A stretch of 48,852 nt of DNA from the NCBI GenBank assembly GCA_009692515.1, contig SHZA01000013.1, forward strand, positions 1 through 48,852, read 5' to 3'. Origin of the DNA: Bdellovibrionales bacterium (GTDB taxonomy: Bacteria; Bdellovibrionota; FAC87; UBA2466). Numbering within the stretch: the first letter of the stretch is position 1; each line of letters starts with the position of its first letter. Under the pieces are notes generated by a model. The model was not told where the DNA came from. It made no database searches and was given only the letters and a program-made list of their open reading frames with translations. The translations under genes were made by a program, and so were the position numbers. This document shows, piece after piece, positions 8,809 through 18,536 of this stretch.

Positions 8809-9372
8809 ATGTATAAACGAATCTTTAAATGGCTAATAGTGGGTTTAGTAGTCTCTTGTGGGGGCAAGCAATCTGATAATGGCCTGGATAACCCTAATGG
8901 TTATTCTTACGATCAAGGGCCTACTATTTTAGCTCATGCCGACCTTCAAATCGGCTCCCTTCAAAAAAGTTTCGTCGGTCAGCACAATGTGGCCTGTATC
9001 GCGGATAAAAAACTCGGTGAAACGATTATTATTTTTAATGATGCCAATAGTGGAGCAACTTTATCGGTAAGAATGGGCCGCATTGATTTAAGCGCTAACT
9101 CTGAATCTCGCACCTACAACTTAATTGCCAATGAAGGGCACGATAGCTTTTTAATATCGGTGAATACCGATAAAAATAATGGGATTTTTAGACTCGAAGC
9201 TAACCCCAGAGCTACTTATGTTCCCTCTTGTGAAATAAATTACACATTAGATGCGTGGCAAATGAATGCTGAATTCCGATGTTATTCCATGAGCAACCGC
9301 GCGGGGCAAGTTCAAGAGGCCCGTGGAAATTGGACCTGTAAAATGCAATCAGAGGTACAATGGCAATGGTAA
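8809..9372 (+). CDS. Lipoprotein of unknown function, paired with a subtilase
   Basis: 187 aa. Residues 1-17 form a lipoprotein signal (MYKRIFKWLIVGLVVSC) with the lipobox Cys at 17, followed by GGKQSDNGLDN. The body contains a beta-rich region with three further Cys (CIADKK, CEINYTLDAW, FRCYSM) and a final WTCKMQ segment. No known family recognised. ATG follows CAGGGAACCTT. The gene overlaps the next by 13 bp, so the two are probably translationally coupled. Context suggests an exported partner, inhibitor or substrate of the protease, which is inference. Confidence 0.75.
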   Translation: MYKRIFKWLIVGLVVSCGGKQSDNGLDNPNGYSYDQGPTILAHADLQIGSLQKSFVGQHNVACIADKKLGETIIIFNDANSGATLSVRMGRIDLSANSESRTYNLIANEGHDSFLISVNTDKNNGIFRLEANPRATYVPSCEINYTLDAWQMNAEFRCYSMSNRAGQVQEARGNWTCKMQSEVQWQW

Positions 9373-11138
9373 TCAAATTGTTAAAACCCTATCGCTGTTT
9401 CTTATTTTTAATATTATTAGCCCTGACCCATTTTCCAAATCTTGGAAAAGCGGCCAGCGTTTTGGAAAACATAAAAGAGGTTCGCGCCTTTTTTGGTTTA
9501 GACCGATACCAATATCGTCCTGAACTTAGCCGATTAAAAATTGCAATTATAGATAATGGTTTCGAAGGCTATGATCCCGCGAAAAAACAACTTCCAGAAT
9601 CTACTCAATTAATTACGGCCTATCCCAAAGATATGATCACCCAATTTAATTTAGGAGATCCTGAGTACGTACAAGCCCCAATTGCAACTGAACATGGGAA
9701 AATAATGGCCCAAATTGTATGGGGAATTACGGGCGCTAATCCTCAGGGCCCTAAATTCTACTTACTTAATGCTAATGGAATCACAAATTTTAGAAGAGCC
9801 GTAAGATATGCTATTCAAGAAAAGGTAGATTTAATTCTTTATAGTCAAAATCGCGAATGCTGCGGAAATTTTGAGGGTGGAGGATTTTTAAATGCGATCG
9901 TTAATGACGCTACCAAAGCGGGGATTGTTTGGATCAATGCTGCTGGAAACTATGGTGGGCATGTTTTCAATGGCTCACCTAAATCTTTATCTTTTGATAA
10001 TAAAGTCCTATTTCAGAGAGGCACCGAGCTTAGACTCAAAAGCCGCTTAGATGAAAATCCAGCGCAGATTATTTTAACCTGGAATGCAAGTGCCGAAACC
10101 GAGGATTCGGGAACTGAGCAGGATCTAGATCTTTATGTATACGACGAAAACAATAAAGAGGTCGCTAAGAGTGAATTAAGACAAGTTTTGAAAAAACCGG
10201 CTCTTCAAGATGGGGAAACCTTTTTAGCCAGAGAGAGAATTAAATACGAGTTTGCAAAAAATAAAACGGGTTACTATCGAATTGTAGTTAAGGCTCGCAA
10301 AAGAAATTTTACGGCCGGTAGTAAATTAAGAATTGTTGTAATTCCAGAACGGGCTCCTATTCAGGACAATGAAACTCAAAAAATGGTCGATTCCATTGAA
10401 TTTGTGGATGCGACTAAGGGCCAAGAGATAATGGTTCCCGCCGATAATCCAAGTGTTATTACGGTCGGTGATCTCACTCCATTTTCAGCTAGCGGACCCA
10501 CAGTAGATGGGAGAATAAAACCAGAAATAATTTTAGAAAACTCCAGTGCCAGTTTTTCTAATGGCCAATCTAGCAATGGAACCTCAAATGCCGCAGCTTA
10601 TTTCACAGGGATTGCCGCAGTTTTAAAATCTTATTCTCCCAATATTAATCGGGAACAACTCATTTCTTTTCCTAAAAAAAGAGCCTCTGCATTAGGAGCT
10701 TCGATACGTAAAACCTCCTTTTCAGCGCTAGTCTCTCAACATGCGGTGGTTTTAAGTTCTATAGAAGGGCTCTTAGAAGAAAGCCCTGTTTTGACAGGGC
10801 AGTACGGTGATGGGCGTTATGTGATTGGAATCCGTAAAGAGCCTCAAAAAATACTACAAGGTTTTTGTAGTGGAAGCTCAGACCCCAATCAACCCCTGGA
10901 GTTTTATCTACGCTGGGGAGGCGGATCCGATAATTATGGAGGGCCCACCGCAATGAAACTTCAATGCTACACACGTAAAGTACCCACTGTAGAGGGACAA
11001 ACATCCTCCTATCCCTGGGAAGAAATGGGTGGCGCAAAAACCTCTTACATCGAGATAAAACAGGTTTTCTTGTCGGGAAGTAGCTATCCCAGCCAAGGGG
11101 TTTGGCAGACACCTTCACCACAAAATATTTATCGCTAA
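9360..11138 (+). CDS. Exported subtilisin-like serine protease (S8 family)
   Basis: 592 aa with a signal peptide (about 1-31, LGKAA). The S8 triad is visible: Asp65 in AIIDNGFEG, His112 in TEHGKIMAQ and Ser409 in NGTSNAAAYFTG, with the oxyanion Asn197 in NAAGNYGG. Between Asn and Ser there is an insertion (about 215-330) with DLDLYVYDENN, resembling the beta-sandwich pre-peptidase C-terminal type domains inserted in some subtilases. About 150 residues follow the catalytic domain with several Cys. All catalytic residues are present, so activity is expected. It is co-transcribed with the preceding lipoprotein gene. Confidence 0.85.
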   Translation: MAMVIKLLKPYRCFLFLILLALTHFPNLGKAASVLENIKEVRAFFGLDRYQYRPELSRLKIAIIDNGFEGYDPAKKQLPESTQLITAYPKDMITQFNLGDPEYVQAPIATEHGKIMAQIVWGITGANPQGPKFYLLNANGITNFRRAVRYAIQEKVDLILYSQNRECCGNFEGGGFLNAIVNDATKAGIVWINAAGNYGGHVFNGSPKSLSFDNKVLFQRGTELRLKSRLDENPAQIILTWNASAETEDSGTEQDLDLYVYDENNKEVAKSELRQVLKKPALQDGETFLARERIKYEFAKNKTGYYRIVVKARKRNFTAGSKLRIVVIPERAPIQDNETQKMVDSIEFVDATKGQEIMVPADNPSVITVGDLTPFSASGPTVDGRIKPEIILENSSASFSNGQSSNGTSNAAAYFTGIAAVLKSYSPNINREQLISFPKKRASALGASIRKTSFSALVSQHAVVLSSIEGLLEESPVLTGQYGDGRYVIGIRKEPQKILQGFCSGSSDPNQPLEFYLRWGGGSDNYGGPTAMKLQCYTRKVPTVEGQTSSYPWEEMGGAKTSYIEIKQVFLSGSSYPSQGVWQTPSPQNIYR

Positions 11139-11179
11139 GGCTAATTATATTTTTTGTTTCTTGCGACGGCAGGAAGTTA

Positions 11180-12589
11180 TTATTCTAAAATAAAAAATTC
11201 GACTCTACGATTTTCTTTTCGCCCCATTTCAGTGGCATTAGAGGCCATGGGTTTTCTTTTCCCAAACCCTTGAGTGGCCAATGTGTCTTGGCTAATCCCC
11301 TGTGAACTCAAGTAGTCTTTTACGGCGTTTGCACGAGCTAGTGAGAGACGAAGATTATAATCTTCGTTATGCGAAGAGTCTGTATGCCCAGTAATTAATA
11401 ATTTCTTAACTTCATTTTGGTTTATCACAGTTGCGATTTCATTTAGAAGTGGATAACTAGAAGATTCAATTTCTGCTTTGCCTACTTGAAAGTTAATTCT
11501 TTTTTTGATCACAAATTTTCTATCGACGACATTTACATCTTTGGTTGTAAAATAATGTTTTCGTTCTGTGGTGTGCAGTCCAAAAGTATAACTTAATTGT
11601 CCAATCACCTGATAGCCTGGAGAAAAGGGAACTCCTGCTGTCACCGAGCGATTAACTGCAATATCTCCGCCGAATAAAATAGCTAAGCTTTTATTGTTTA
11701 AAGGAGTAATTCTGGCTCCCAGAGTAAGTTTAGAAGGTGATTTTCCGAAAGATAATATCGAATTAGTATGAACGGTATAAATGTATTCCATAAAGGGAAT
11801 AAAATTTTGAATTTTAAATTCAGCTCCAAGCCCGATAGTAACGGTATGATATCGACTAAAGTTGAAATAGGCTTCGGGATCTAAGCTCCCCTCTTTGGTA
11901 GTTCTCAACTGAGGCGTATGATAAAAAAGATTCCCATGTAAAAACAAAGGTAGGTTTGAGGTTCCAAAAAAACTTAAAGTAGAGGCCATTCCCACTCCTC
12001 CGCTCACCGTAGTTCCTGAAGGAGCTAATTCATTAAAATTAGAGGCGATTAAAAAACTCGCAATCGGCGCTAGACTTAATGATGGAGTGACCTGAAAAGA
12101 GTAAAGCCCAGAGAAATTAAAATCTCCCAAAGAAGAAATTAATTTTTGAGGGGTTCCAAAAGTAGTAGATGAATTTCTTCTTTGTGCGGAGAGGGTAAGT
12201 TTGGGTGTGGGGGCATAACCGATGAATAGGCTTTCTGCAATGGTACTGGCTTTCCGATTTCCCACACCAAATTCCGGTGCATCGGAGACGGAATAAAACT
12301 CGCCACCAATTCCAAAGGCCAGCGCCCCTTGGGGTAAACTTTCAGCCGATCTCAATCGAAACAGTCCTGCCTGTCCATAATTAGAGGGGTAGATGAAATC
12401 GGATCTTCTGATCGTTTCTACTGTAGTATTTTCCTCTTCACTTTCTTTGGGCGAGGAGATCTCAATAGGTTTTTCAATAGGTTTGGGCTCTTTTTGTAAT
12501 TCATCTAGAGTTTTAGACTTTGGTTTTTCAGACAAAGCAATAGTGCTAATCAGAAGAATTATGCTCAAATATGAGTAATGTTTAGACAC
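11180..12589 (-). CDS. Outer-membrane protein with C-terminal OmpA peptidoglycan-binding domain
   Basis: 469 aa. A signal peptide (about 1-21) precedes a low-complexity charged linker rich in Pro, Glu and Lys (about 22-60). Residues about 70-340 alternate in a beta-barrel-like manner with many Tyr/Phe-ended strands. The OmpA domain (about 365-469) contains INFQVGKAEI, ITGHTDSSHNEDYNLRLSL, SLARANAV and RKENRRVEF, the usual peptidoglycan (DAP)-binding positions. It probably links outer membrane and cell wall. The gene is monocistronic, convergent with the subtilase gene and divergent from the FliL gene. Confidence 0.85.
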   Translation of the reverse strand: MSKHYSYLSIILLISTIALSEKPKSKTLDELQKEPKPIEKPIEISSPKESEEENTTVETIRRSDFIYPSNYGQAGLFRLRSAESLPQGALAFGIGGEFYSVSDAPEFGVGNRKASTIAESLFIGYAPTPKLTLSAQRRNSSTTFGTPQKLISSLGDFNFSGLYSFQVTPSLSLAPIASFLIASNFNELAPSGTTVSGGVGMASTLSFFGTSNLPLFLHGNLFYHTPQLRTTKEGSLDPEAYFNFSRYHTVTIGLGAEFKIQNFIPFMEYIYTVHTNSILSFGKSPSKLTLGARITPLNNKSLAILFGGDIAVNRSVTAGVPFSPGYQVIGQLSYTFGLHTTERKHYFTTKDVNVVDRKFVIKKRINFQVGKAEIESSSYPLLNEIATVINQNEVKKLLITGHTDSSHNEDYNLRLSLARANAVKDYLSSQGISQDTLATQGFGKRKPMASNATEMGRKENRRVEFFILE

Positions 12590-12717
12590 TATAAAAGAGG
12601 GTTTAGTAACTGTATTTGCTTTTATTTTACCATGAATAATCTTTTAAACTCTCTCCTAAAATTTGGAGTTTTACCCACAGTGAAGCGCAGTGCATTATTT
12701 TGGGTTATAATCAAGTT

Positions 12718-13257
12718 ATGAAAAATAGAATCTTAAAAATAGGAACCTTGGCAATCACCCTTGGTAGTGTAGGCATGGGAGGTTTTTACCTATGGAAGAT
12801 TAAAAGGTCTGTCGAAGGACTTACCAGTCTTCCCCAGCTTTATACTGAAAAACATGTAGCCGTGGTTGAGGGCCATTCTCCCAAGATACCAAGTGCAGGT
12901 GGGCATGGTGAAGCGGCAAGCCGAAGTCCGGAAAGTGAATCTAATCAAACCAAAGGAACTCCGCTTTTTAGTGTGGATGAACTTTATGTCAATGTACGTT
13001 CAGAAACGGGAGCCCACATGATGGGATTAAAATTAGAGTTAGAGCTTTTTGAGGTCTCACAAATAGCATTACTTAAATCTCGTCACTCTGGAGTTAGAGA
13101 TAGAGTTATTGAGCTCTCAAGAGATTTCGACTACGCGAAACTCAATACGCTTGGAGGAAAACTATACTTCAAGGAAACTATTATCGGAACACTTAATGAA
13201 TTTTTTGGCCAAGCCATCATCAAAAATGCTCATATCAGTTCCTTTTATCTTCAATAG
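12718..13257 (+). CDS. FliL-like flagellar basal-body-associated protein
   Basis: 179 aa from ATG 12718; the upstream TTG at 12700 adds six residues and has no ribosome site. There is a single N-terminal membrane helix (about 8-25) and a polar linker. The C-terminal FliL domain shows the family's ending: a short helix with KLYFKETIIGTLNEF and the final hydrophobic strand SSFYLQ. FliL binds near the stator and supports torque and stator stability. It is separate from any flagellar operon here, and several predatory or gliding relatives carry extra FliL paralogues. The assignment rests on architecture and the C-terminal pattern. Confidence 0.7.
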   Translation: MKNRILKIGTLAITLGSVGMGGFYLWKIKRSVEGLTSLPQLYTEKHVAVVEGHSPKIPSAGGHGEAASRSPESESNQTKGTPLFSVDELYVNVRSETGAHMMGLKLELELFEVSQIALLKSRHSGVRDRVIELSRDFDYAKLNTLGGKLYFKETIIGTLNEFFGQAIIKNAHISSFYLQ

Positions 13258-13268
13258 CCCAAACACCT

Positions 13269-13298
13269 AATGGGGGACGGAGGTCTCTTTTCCCCATT
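13269..13298 (+). terminator. Possible terminator after the fliL-like gene
   Basis: AATGGGG (13269-13275) can pair with CCCCATT (13292-13298) across a 16-base loop, 11 bp past the stop. The following bases are only moderately T-rich, so this is weak. Confidence 0.3.
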
Positions 13299-13375
13299 CA
13301 AAAACTTTGCTTTTATCCAATCATTCCAAAAGTGCAGTCTTGCCGTAGCCTTACAATAGAGCGTATGATTATGCC

Positions 13376-14830
13376 ATGTTAGACTTTCCTCGAAGAACAA
13401 AAATTGTCGGAACGGTAGGGCCTGCGGTTGATTCCAAAGAGTGGTTGGAAAAACTGATTCGAGAAGGAATGGATGTGGTTCGCCTAAATTTTTCTCATGG
13501 GAACCATAGTGAATTTTCTAGAATCATTAGTGAGATTAGGGCACTTGAAATAAGTTTAGGGCGCCCGATTGGTATTATGGCCGATATTCAGGGGCCTAAA
13601 TTAAGAATTGGAAAACTATTAAATGGTGAGATCGATCTAAAAGTAGGAGCTGAGGCTTTAGTCACGGCGGAAAATGTAGTGGGGTCGGTAGATTCAGTGA
13701 CTGGATTGGCCACTATTCCTACAAGTTATAAAGATTTTGTTAGAGATGTAGCTCCTGGTCATAGCATTCTTTTAGACGACGGTCTCATGACCTTAAAAGC
13801 CATTGAGCGCACCGATAAAGGTCTTCTTTGTGTTGTTATCGATGGTGGAATTTTAAAACAAAACAAGGGAATCAACGCACCAGAAGCCTCTTTTTCAGCC
13901 AGGGCTATTACTGAGAAAGACTATGAAGACATTCTTTTCTGTGTGGAACGTGGCGTGGATTTCATTGCTCTATCTTTTGTAAGAACTGCGCAAGAGGTTC
14001 GCCATTTAAAAAGTTTTATTGCCTCTCGAAACAAGAAAATTTTAGTGATTTCAAAAATAGAAAAACGAGAAGCCTTGGCTAATCTAGATGAAATCATCGA
14101 AGCTTCCGACGGAATTCTAGTTGCCCGTGGAGACTTAGCTGTTGAAGTAGGCAATGAACGGGTTCCTGTCCTTCAGAAAAAGATTGTACGCCGATGTAAT
14201 CTGCTCGGAAAATCGGTCATTATTGCGACTCAAATGTTAATGTCGATGGTGGATAATCCTCGCCCCACTCGAGCGGAGGCTTCAGACGTTGCCAATGCTA
14301 TTTTAGATGGTGCTGATGCTTTGATGCTTTCTAATGAAACCGCCGTAGGGAAGTATCCTGTTGAATCGGTTCATATGATGAAGCGAATTATTGAGGAGAT
14401 GGAAAGTGAGCCCTCTACACAGGCAATTCTTTACAACGAGTGGCTCTTGCCTCCAGAGGGACAATTAGCGATTGCTCTTTTGCAGAGCGCAGTAAGACTA
14501 GCCTCGATCGTAAAGGCAAAACTGATTGTAGTGATTACTCAATCGGGCCAATCGGCATTATTAACATCAAAGTGCAGGCCCAATAATCGCTTGCTCGGCA
14601 TTACCGGTAATCTCGAAACTTACCGTCAGCTTTCTATGAAATGGGGAGTCGAGGCCTTATTCATGGAGGATATGGATAGTCTAATGACTCAAACCTCAAT
14701 GTTTGAAGCTATTGGGCAAAGGCTATTATCGATGAGACTCTGCAATACGGGTGATAAAATTGTAATTACTGCAGGGCTTCCAAAAGCGGCGCATGGTTCG
14801 ACTAATACTATCAAGGTGCATCAAATATAG
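13376..14830 (+). CDS. pyk: Pyruvate kinase
   Basis: Converts phosphoenolpyruvate and ADP to pyruvate and ATP. 484 aa, normal length. Visible signatures: VRLNFSHGNHSEF (substrate/K site), MADIQGPKLRIG, the B domain around residues 70-170, the active-site signature VISKIEKREAL with its catalytic Lys, DGILVARGDLAVE, and RPTRAEASDVANAILDGADA with LSNETAVGKYP. A C-terminal domain (about 350-484) carries the allosteric region. ATG 13376 is taken although its ribosome site is poor. The FtsB-like and GHMP kinase genes follow on the same strand. Confidence 0.96.
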   Translation: MLDFPRRTKIVGTVGPAVDSKEWLEKLIREGMDVVRLNFSHGNHSEFSRIISEIRALEISLGRPIGIMADIQGPKLRIGKLLNGEIDLKVGAEALVTAENVVGSVDSVTGLATIPTSYKDFVRDVAPGHSILLDDGLMTLKAIERTDKGLLCVVIDGGILKQNKGINAPEASFSARAITEKDYEDILFCVERGVDFIALSFVRTAQEVRHLKSFIASRNKKILVISKIEKREALANLDEIIEASDGILVARGDLAVEVGNERVPVLQKKIVRRCNLLGKSVIIATQMLMSMVDNPRPTRAEASDVANAILDGADALMLSNETAVGKYPVESVHMMKRIIEEMESEPSTQAILYNEWLLPPEGQLAIALLQSAVRLASIVKAKLIVVITQSGQSALLTSKCRPNNRLLGITGNLETYRQLSMKWGVEALFMEDMDSLMTQTSMFEAIGQRLLSMRLCNTGDKIVITAGLPKAAHGSTNTIKVHQI

Positions 14831-14953
14831 ATTCCTTTCTATCCAGTGTTGAGAGAATGGTGAAATCCAGTTATAATTAAAAATAGGTCAGAGTTTTACT
14901 ATCTGAATCTAATCGTTTCTTTTTAAAATCATAAAAAAAAAAGCTTAAAATAC

Positions 14954-15235
14954 ATGGCCTCTCAATATCGCCTTTTTGTGCGTTTTCCTCTTTTGCTTTC
15001 CATTGCATTGATCTGTTTGATGGGAACCTTTTCAAAAAGAGGTTTATTAGATTGGCGTCGAATGGTTGATCAAAATAATAAATTAGAGCACAAAGTAGCC
15101 ACCATCAGAGATCAAAAAATAAATCTAGAAAGACAAATCGAGCAATTTCAGAAAAATCCTGAAGAACAAGAACGAGTCGTGCGCCAAGTTTTAGGTTATA
15201 TTAAGGCAAATGAAACGGTCATTGAGTTTCCTTAA
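14954..15235 (+). CDS. FtsB/DivIC-type septum formation initiator protein
   Basis: 93 aa. One membrane helix near the N-terminus (about 9-25), then a coiled coil from about 36 to 68 (heptads in MVDQNNKLEHKVATIRDQKI), ending with EERVVRQVLGYIKANETVIEFP-type sequence. This is the FtsB/DivIC plan: a small bitopic protein that links FtsL and FtsQ in the divisome. FtsB genes commonly neighbour glycolytic genes such as eno; here the upstream neighbour is pyk. The start codon lies just after an A-rich tract. Confidence 0.75.
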   Translation: MASQYRLFVRFPLLLSIALICLMGTFSKRGLLDWRRMVDQNNKLEHKVATIRDQKINLERQIEQFQKNPEEQERVVRQVLGYIKANETVIEFP

Positions 15236-15259
15236 ATACTTAAAAGAGAAGCCATCGTT

Positions 15260-16309
15260 ATGAAAACAGAAAAGTTTACAGTTTCAGCTCCTACTAGAGC
15301 TGATCTAGCCGGGGGCACCTTAGATCTTTGGCCCCTCTATTGTTTATTCGGTTCCAGTAAAACAATTAATGTGGCCCTCAATCTTAACGCTATTTGTTAT
15401 TTCGAATCAAAACCTAGCGCCACTCAACTAATAGAGATTCATAATTCCAATGGGATTTCCTTTTCCTTTACCGATCCCCAATTAGGTAGATTGTTAGAAA
15501 GTGTGCCCAAGGAGGTGCGTTTTCCAGTCGCAATTGTGAGTCGTTTTTTGACTCAAAATCCGATCCAAGAAACTTTTCATTTAAAAATCAAAATTGAAAC
15601 CGAAGCTCCTATAGGCAGTGGACTAGGAGGTTCTTCTACCCTCTGTGTGGCCTTATTAAAAGGCTTGGGACAACTAACTCAGAAATTTCAAAGTAAAGAG
15701 TGGCAATGGAAACTCATGGAATTTGCCCGAGACGTAGAAGCAGAATACTTAAAAACCCCTACAGGAACGCAAGATTATTTAGGCGCCATTTTTGGTGGAT
15801 TCAATTGTTTTACGTATGAGGCAGGAAAAATAGGTCAGCAAAGTTATTCTGAAAAGGTTACGACAGAACTCAACTCTAGATTCCTGATTCTTTTTTCGGG
15901 AGAGATGCATCACAGTGGACTCAGCAATTGGGAAGTTTATAAAAAAGCAATAGAAGGTGATGAAACGGTTATTTCAGGTTTAAAGGCCATTCATGAACTT
16001 TCCGAACTTCTTCATCAAACATTAATAAAACCTAAAATAGACTGGAAAAAAGTAGGCAGCCTTTTAACTGAAGAATGGCGAATAAGAAAATCAACCTTCG
16101 GAGTTACCACCGAAAGACTAGATCAGATCATCAAGTTTCTAACCTCGCTAAATATCGAGGGTGTAAAGGTATGTGGAGCCGCCCAAGGCGGAAGTTTATT
16201 AGTCTTAGTGGATCCCTCTCAAAAAAAACAGATTGCAGAGGCTTGCCTATCTCAAGGTATTAAAGTTCTACCCAGTGATATTTCTCATGCTGGGGTAGTG
16301 ATAACTTAG
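15260..16309 (+). CDS. GHMP-family sugar kinase
   Basis: 349 aa. The N-terminal APTRADLAGGTLDLWP is the substrate-binding entry of GHMP kinases, and the phosphate loop APIGSGLGGSSTLCVALL lies at about 114-131. The C-terminal motif VKVCGAAQGGSLLVLV (Gly-rich motif III) is also present, so the enzyme looks complete. Closest in appearance to the heptose-7-phosphate kinase/galactokinase-like branch, suggesting phosphorylation of a sugar, but the substrate cannot be read from sequence. ATG 15260 lies 24 bp after the FtsB-like stop, with GAGAAG upstream, so the two are probably co-transcribed. Confidence 0.8.
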   Translation: MKTEKFTVSAPTRADLAGGTLDLWPLYCLFGSSKTINVALNLNAICYFESKPSATQLIEIHNSNGISFSFTDPQLGRLLESVPKEVRFPVAIVSRFLTQNPIQETFHLKIKIETEAPIGSGLGGSSTLCVALLKGLGQLTQKFQSKEWQWKLMEFARDVEAEYLKTPTGTQDYLGAIFGGFNCFTYEAGKIGQQSYSEKVTTELNSRFLILFSGEMHHSGLSNWEVYKKAIEGDETVISGLKAIHELSELLHQTLIKPKIDWKKVGSLLTEEWRIRKSTFGVTTERLDQIIKFLTSLNIEGVKVCGAAQGGSLLVLVDPSQKKQIAEACLSQGIKVLPSDISHAGVVIT

Positions 16310-16455
16310 TTTTGCGGGTTCGATTTTGTTAGCTAGCGTCATTTATAGTTCGTATAAAATAACCTCTTAAATGCCCATTCCATAAGCCTCTTGATACTCC
16401 CTTGACTCTTTTCTCTAACTACCAAAAAGTTGTTTTTTCTTATTGGGAGAGATGT

Positions 16456-18468
16456 TTGAATAGTCATTGGCTCAGCGGGTTAAATTCAGAGCAGAAGGAG
16501 GCCGCTCTCCACAATCATGGCCCGCTTCTAATTTTAGCCGGAGCAGGATCAGGAAAAACTACGGTGCTAGTAGCCCGTTCAGGAAGACTCATTGAGGAAA
16601 AAATAGTCTCCCCTAAAGAACTTTGCGTAATGACCTTCACCAACAAAGCGGCTCGAGAATTAAAAACACGCGTGCGAGCTAAATTAGGAACTCTTGCTGA
16701 ATCCATTTGGGCTGGAACTTTTCATTCTTTTGGTCTCAAAATTTTAAGAGAGTTTTATAAAGAGGCAAACCTTCCTAAAACTTTTGGTATTTTAGAGCCA
16801 GGAGATGCAGCCTCGATTGTAAAAGAGATTTTAAAAGATTTTCATCATGGAGATAAAACGGCCTATGATGCGGAGAGAATCCTTTCTCTTTTAAGCCAGT
16901 GGCGAGAACGGGGTCAAATAGCTTCTGCGGGTGTAGACGAATATGATCAAGCTGTGGAATGGGTTCTCCCTCATTACACAAAAAGACTCCGACATTTAGG
17001 AATGGTAGATTTTGATGGGCTTATTTTAAAACCTATTGAACTGATGGAAAAAAATAGTGAGATTAAAGATAGACTGCAGTCCTATTTTACCCAGGTAATG
17101 GTAGACGAATTTCAAGACACTAATTTAATGCAGATGAGATTAATTCATCTTCTTACCGACTCTCATCACAATTTATCGGTAGTAGGAGATGATGATCAGT
17201 CTATTTACGGCTGGCGAGGGGCCTGCATCAAAAATATTTTAGATTTTCCGAAACATCACAAAAACTGCAAGGTAGTAAGACTAGAACAAAACTATCGATC
17301 TTCTCCAGCGATTTTAGAGGTTGCTAATAGCATTATTGCCAAAAATAATGACCGCCACAAAAAAGTTTTAAAAGCCGCAGGTAAGGTCGGTGAGAATACC
17401 CTCCCTCAGATCTTAGTATTTGAAAATGATATTGAAGAGGCAGAGCAAATTGCCGGAGAGATTTCCCACTATCAGAAAATGGGATTTAAAAATCGGGAAA
17501 TTGCTGTTCTATATCGTTCTAATGGCCAGGGGCCTATCATTGAAGCCGAATTAAGAAAAATGGAGATCCCTTATAGCATGACAGGTGGGACAGCTTTTTT
17601 TGATCGCAAAGAAACAAGAGATATTTTAGCCTATTTAAAATGTTCTCTGAAACCTAATGAGATTGGGCTTCGTCGTATTTTAAATACGCCAGCGCGAGGG
17701 ATTGGCGATAGGTCCTTCGAATACGTTGAGGCTTTAGCTGAAAAGAGAAATCTGCCTTTTTGGAAAGCCGCTTTAGAATGGGCAGAGGCAGGAGTCGATG
17801 AGAGAGCGGGAAAACAGATTGAAGGTCTTTTTTTAATTCTAAAAGACCTACCCCAACAAATTTTATCCTATCCCAAAACTCCTGGAGAAAATCTCTGCGA
17901 TTTTCTAGTGACGCTGGGATATAAAACCCATCTTGAGAAGTTAGCTCCTAATGCGTTAGTGGCTCATAATAAATGGAAACTCATTGAAATTTTTGGAAGA
18001 ATTTTAGACCGCTATGTTGAAAAAGGCACTCGTACCAAAGAAACTCTTTCCGATTTTATCGATTCTATGCAGCTCCGAGATATTTTAAATGACGACAAGA
18101 AAGATGAAGATAGAGTTCAGCTTATGACTTTACATGGTTGCAAGGGATTAGAATTTCCAGTGGTTTTCTTACTAGGTATTGAAGAGGATATTTTACCCCA
18201 TAAAACCTTGGGTTCCGATATCTCAGAAGAAAGACGACTTTTTTATGTCGGGGTCACTAGAGCGCAGTATCACTTAGTTTTAAGTAGAGTTCAAAAGCGA
18301 CAACGGCACGGAAAGCTAATGGATGCGGTCCCTTCTCGTTTCCTGTTGGAAATCCCAAAAAAACTGATGGAGGAACGAATTGGCCCCAGAAGAGCCTCCC
18401 CTGAAAGTCGAAAAGCCATGCTGGACGAGCTTTATAAGAAATTAGATGGGATCAATCCGTTAACGTAA
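16456..18468 (+). CDS. UvrD/PcrA-type ATP-dependent 3'-5' DNA helicase
   Basis: Superfamily 1A helicase with motifs in order: Q motif GLNSEQKEA, Walker A GAGSGKTT, Ia TFTNKAA, II DEFQDTN, III GDDDQSIYGWRGA, IV LEQNYRSS, V TLHGCKGLEFPVV and VI EERRLFYVGVTRA. Acts in repair and replication restart. The C-terminus is shorter than in UvrD or PcrA and seems to lack the tail that binds RNA polymerase. TTG 16456 was chosen because GGGAGAG lies just upstream and homologues begin close to the Q motif. TTG 16402 in the same frame would add 18 residues without a ribosome site. No ATG is available. Confidence 0.9.
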   Translation: MNSHWLSGLNSEQKEAALHNHGPLLILAGAGSGKTTVLVARSGRLIEEKIVSPKELCVMTFTNKAARELKTRVRAKLGTLAESIWAGTFHSFGLKILREFYKEANLPKTFGILEPGDAASIVKEILKDFHHGDKTAYDAERILSLLSQWRERGQIASAGVDEYDQAVEWVLPHYTKRLRHLGMVDFDGLILKPIELMEKNSEIKDRLQSYFTQVMVDEFQDTNLMQMRLIHLLTDSHHNLSVVGDDDQSIYGWRGACIKNILDFPKHHKNCKVVRLEQNYRSSPAILEVANSIIAKNNDRHKKVLKAAGKVGENTLPQILVFENDIEEAEQIAGEISHYQKMGFKNREIAVLYRSNGQGPIIEAELRKMEIPYSMTGGTAFFDRKETRDILAYLKCSLKPNEIGLRRILNTPARGIGDRSFEYVEALAEKRNLPFWKAALEWAEAGVDERAGKQIEGLFLILKDLPQQILSYPKTPGENLCDFLVTLGYKTHLEKLAPNALVAHNKWKLIEIFGRILDRYVEKGTRTKETLSDFIDSMQLRDILNDDKKDEDRVQLMTLHGCKGLEFPVVFLLGIEEDILPHKTLGSDISEERRLFYVGVTRAQYHLVLSRVQKRQRHGKLMDAVPSRFLLEIPKKLMEERIGPRRASPESRKAMLDELYKKLDGINPLT

Positions 18469-18536
18469 TCTTTTAACGATTCTTGACAGTACACCCCCTG
18501 TTTTTTTACGGTTGATTCTATTAACAGAGGTGTCTT

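Noticed and set aside
10759-11121. 120-aa minus-strand ORF inside the subtilase gene
   Set aside because: Antisense to a gene with complete catalytic residues; composition looks like a shadow.
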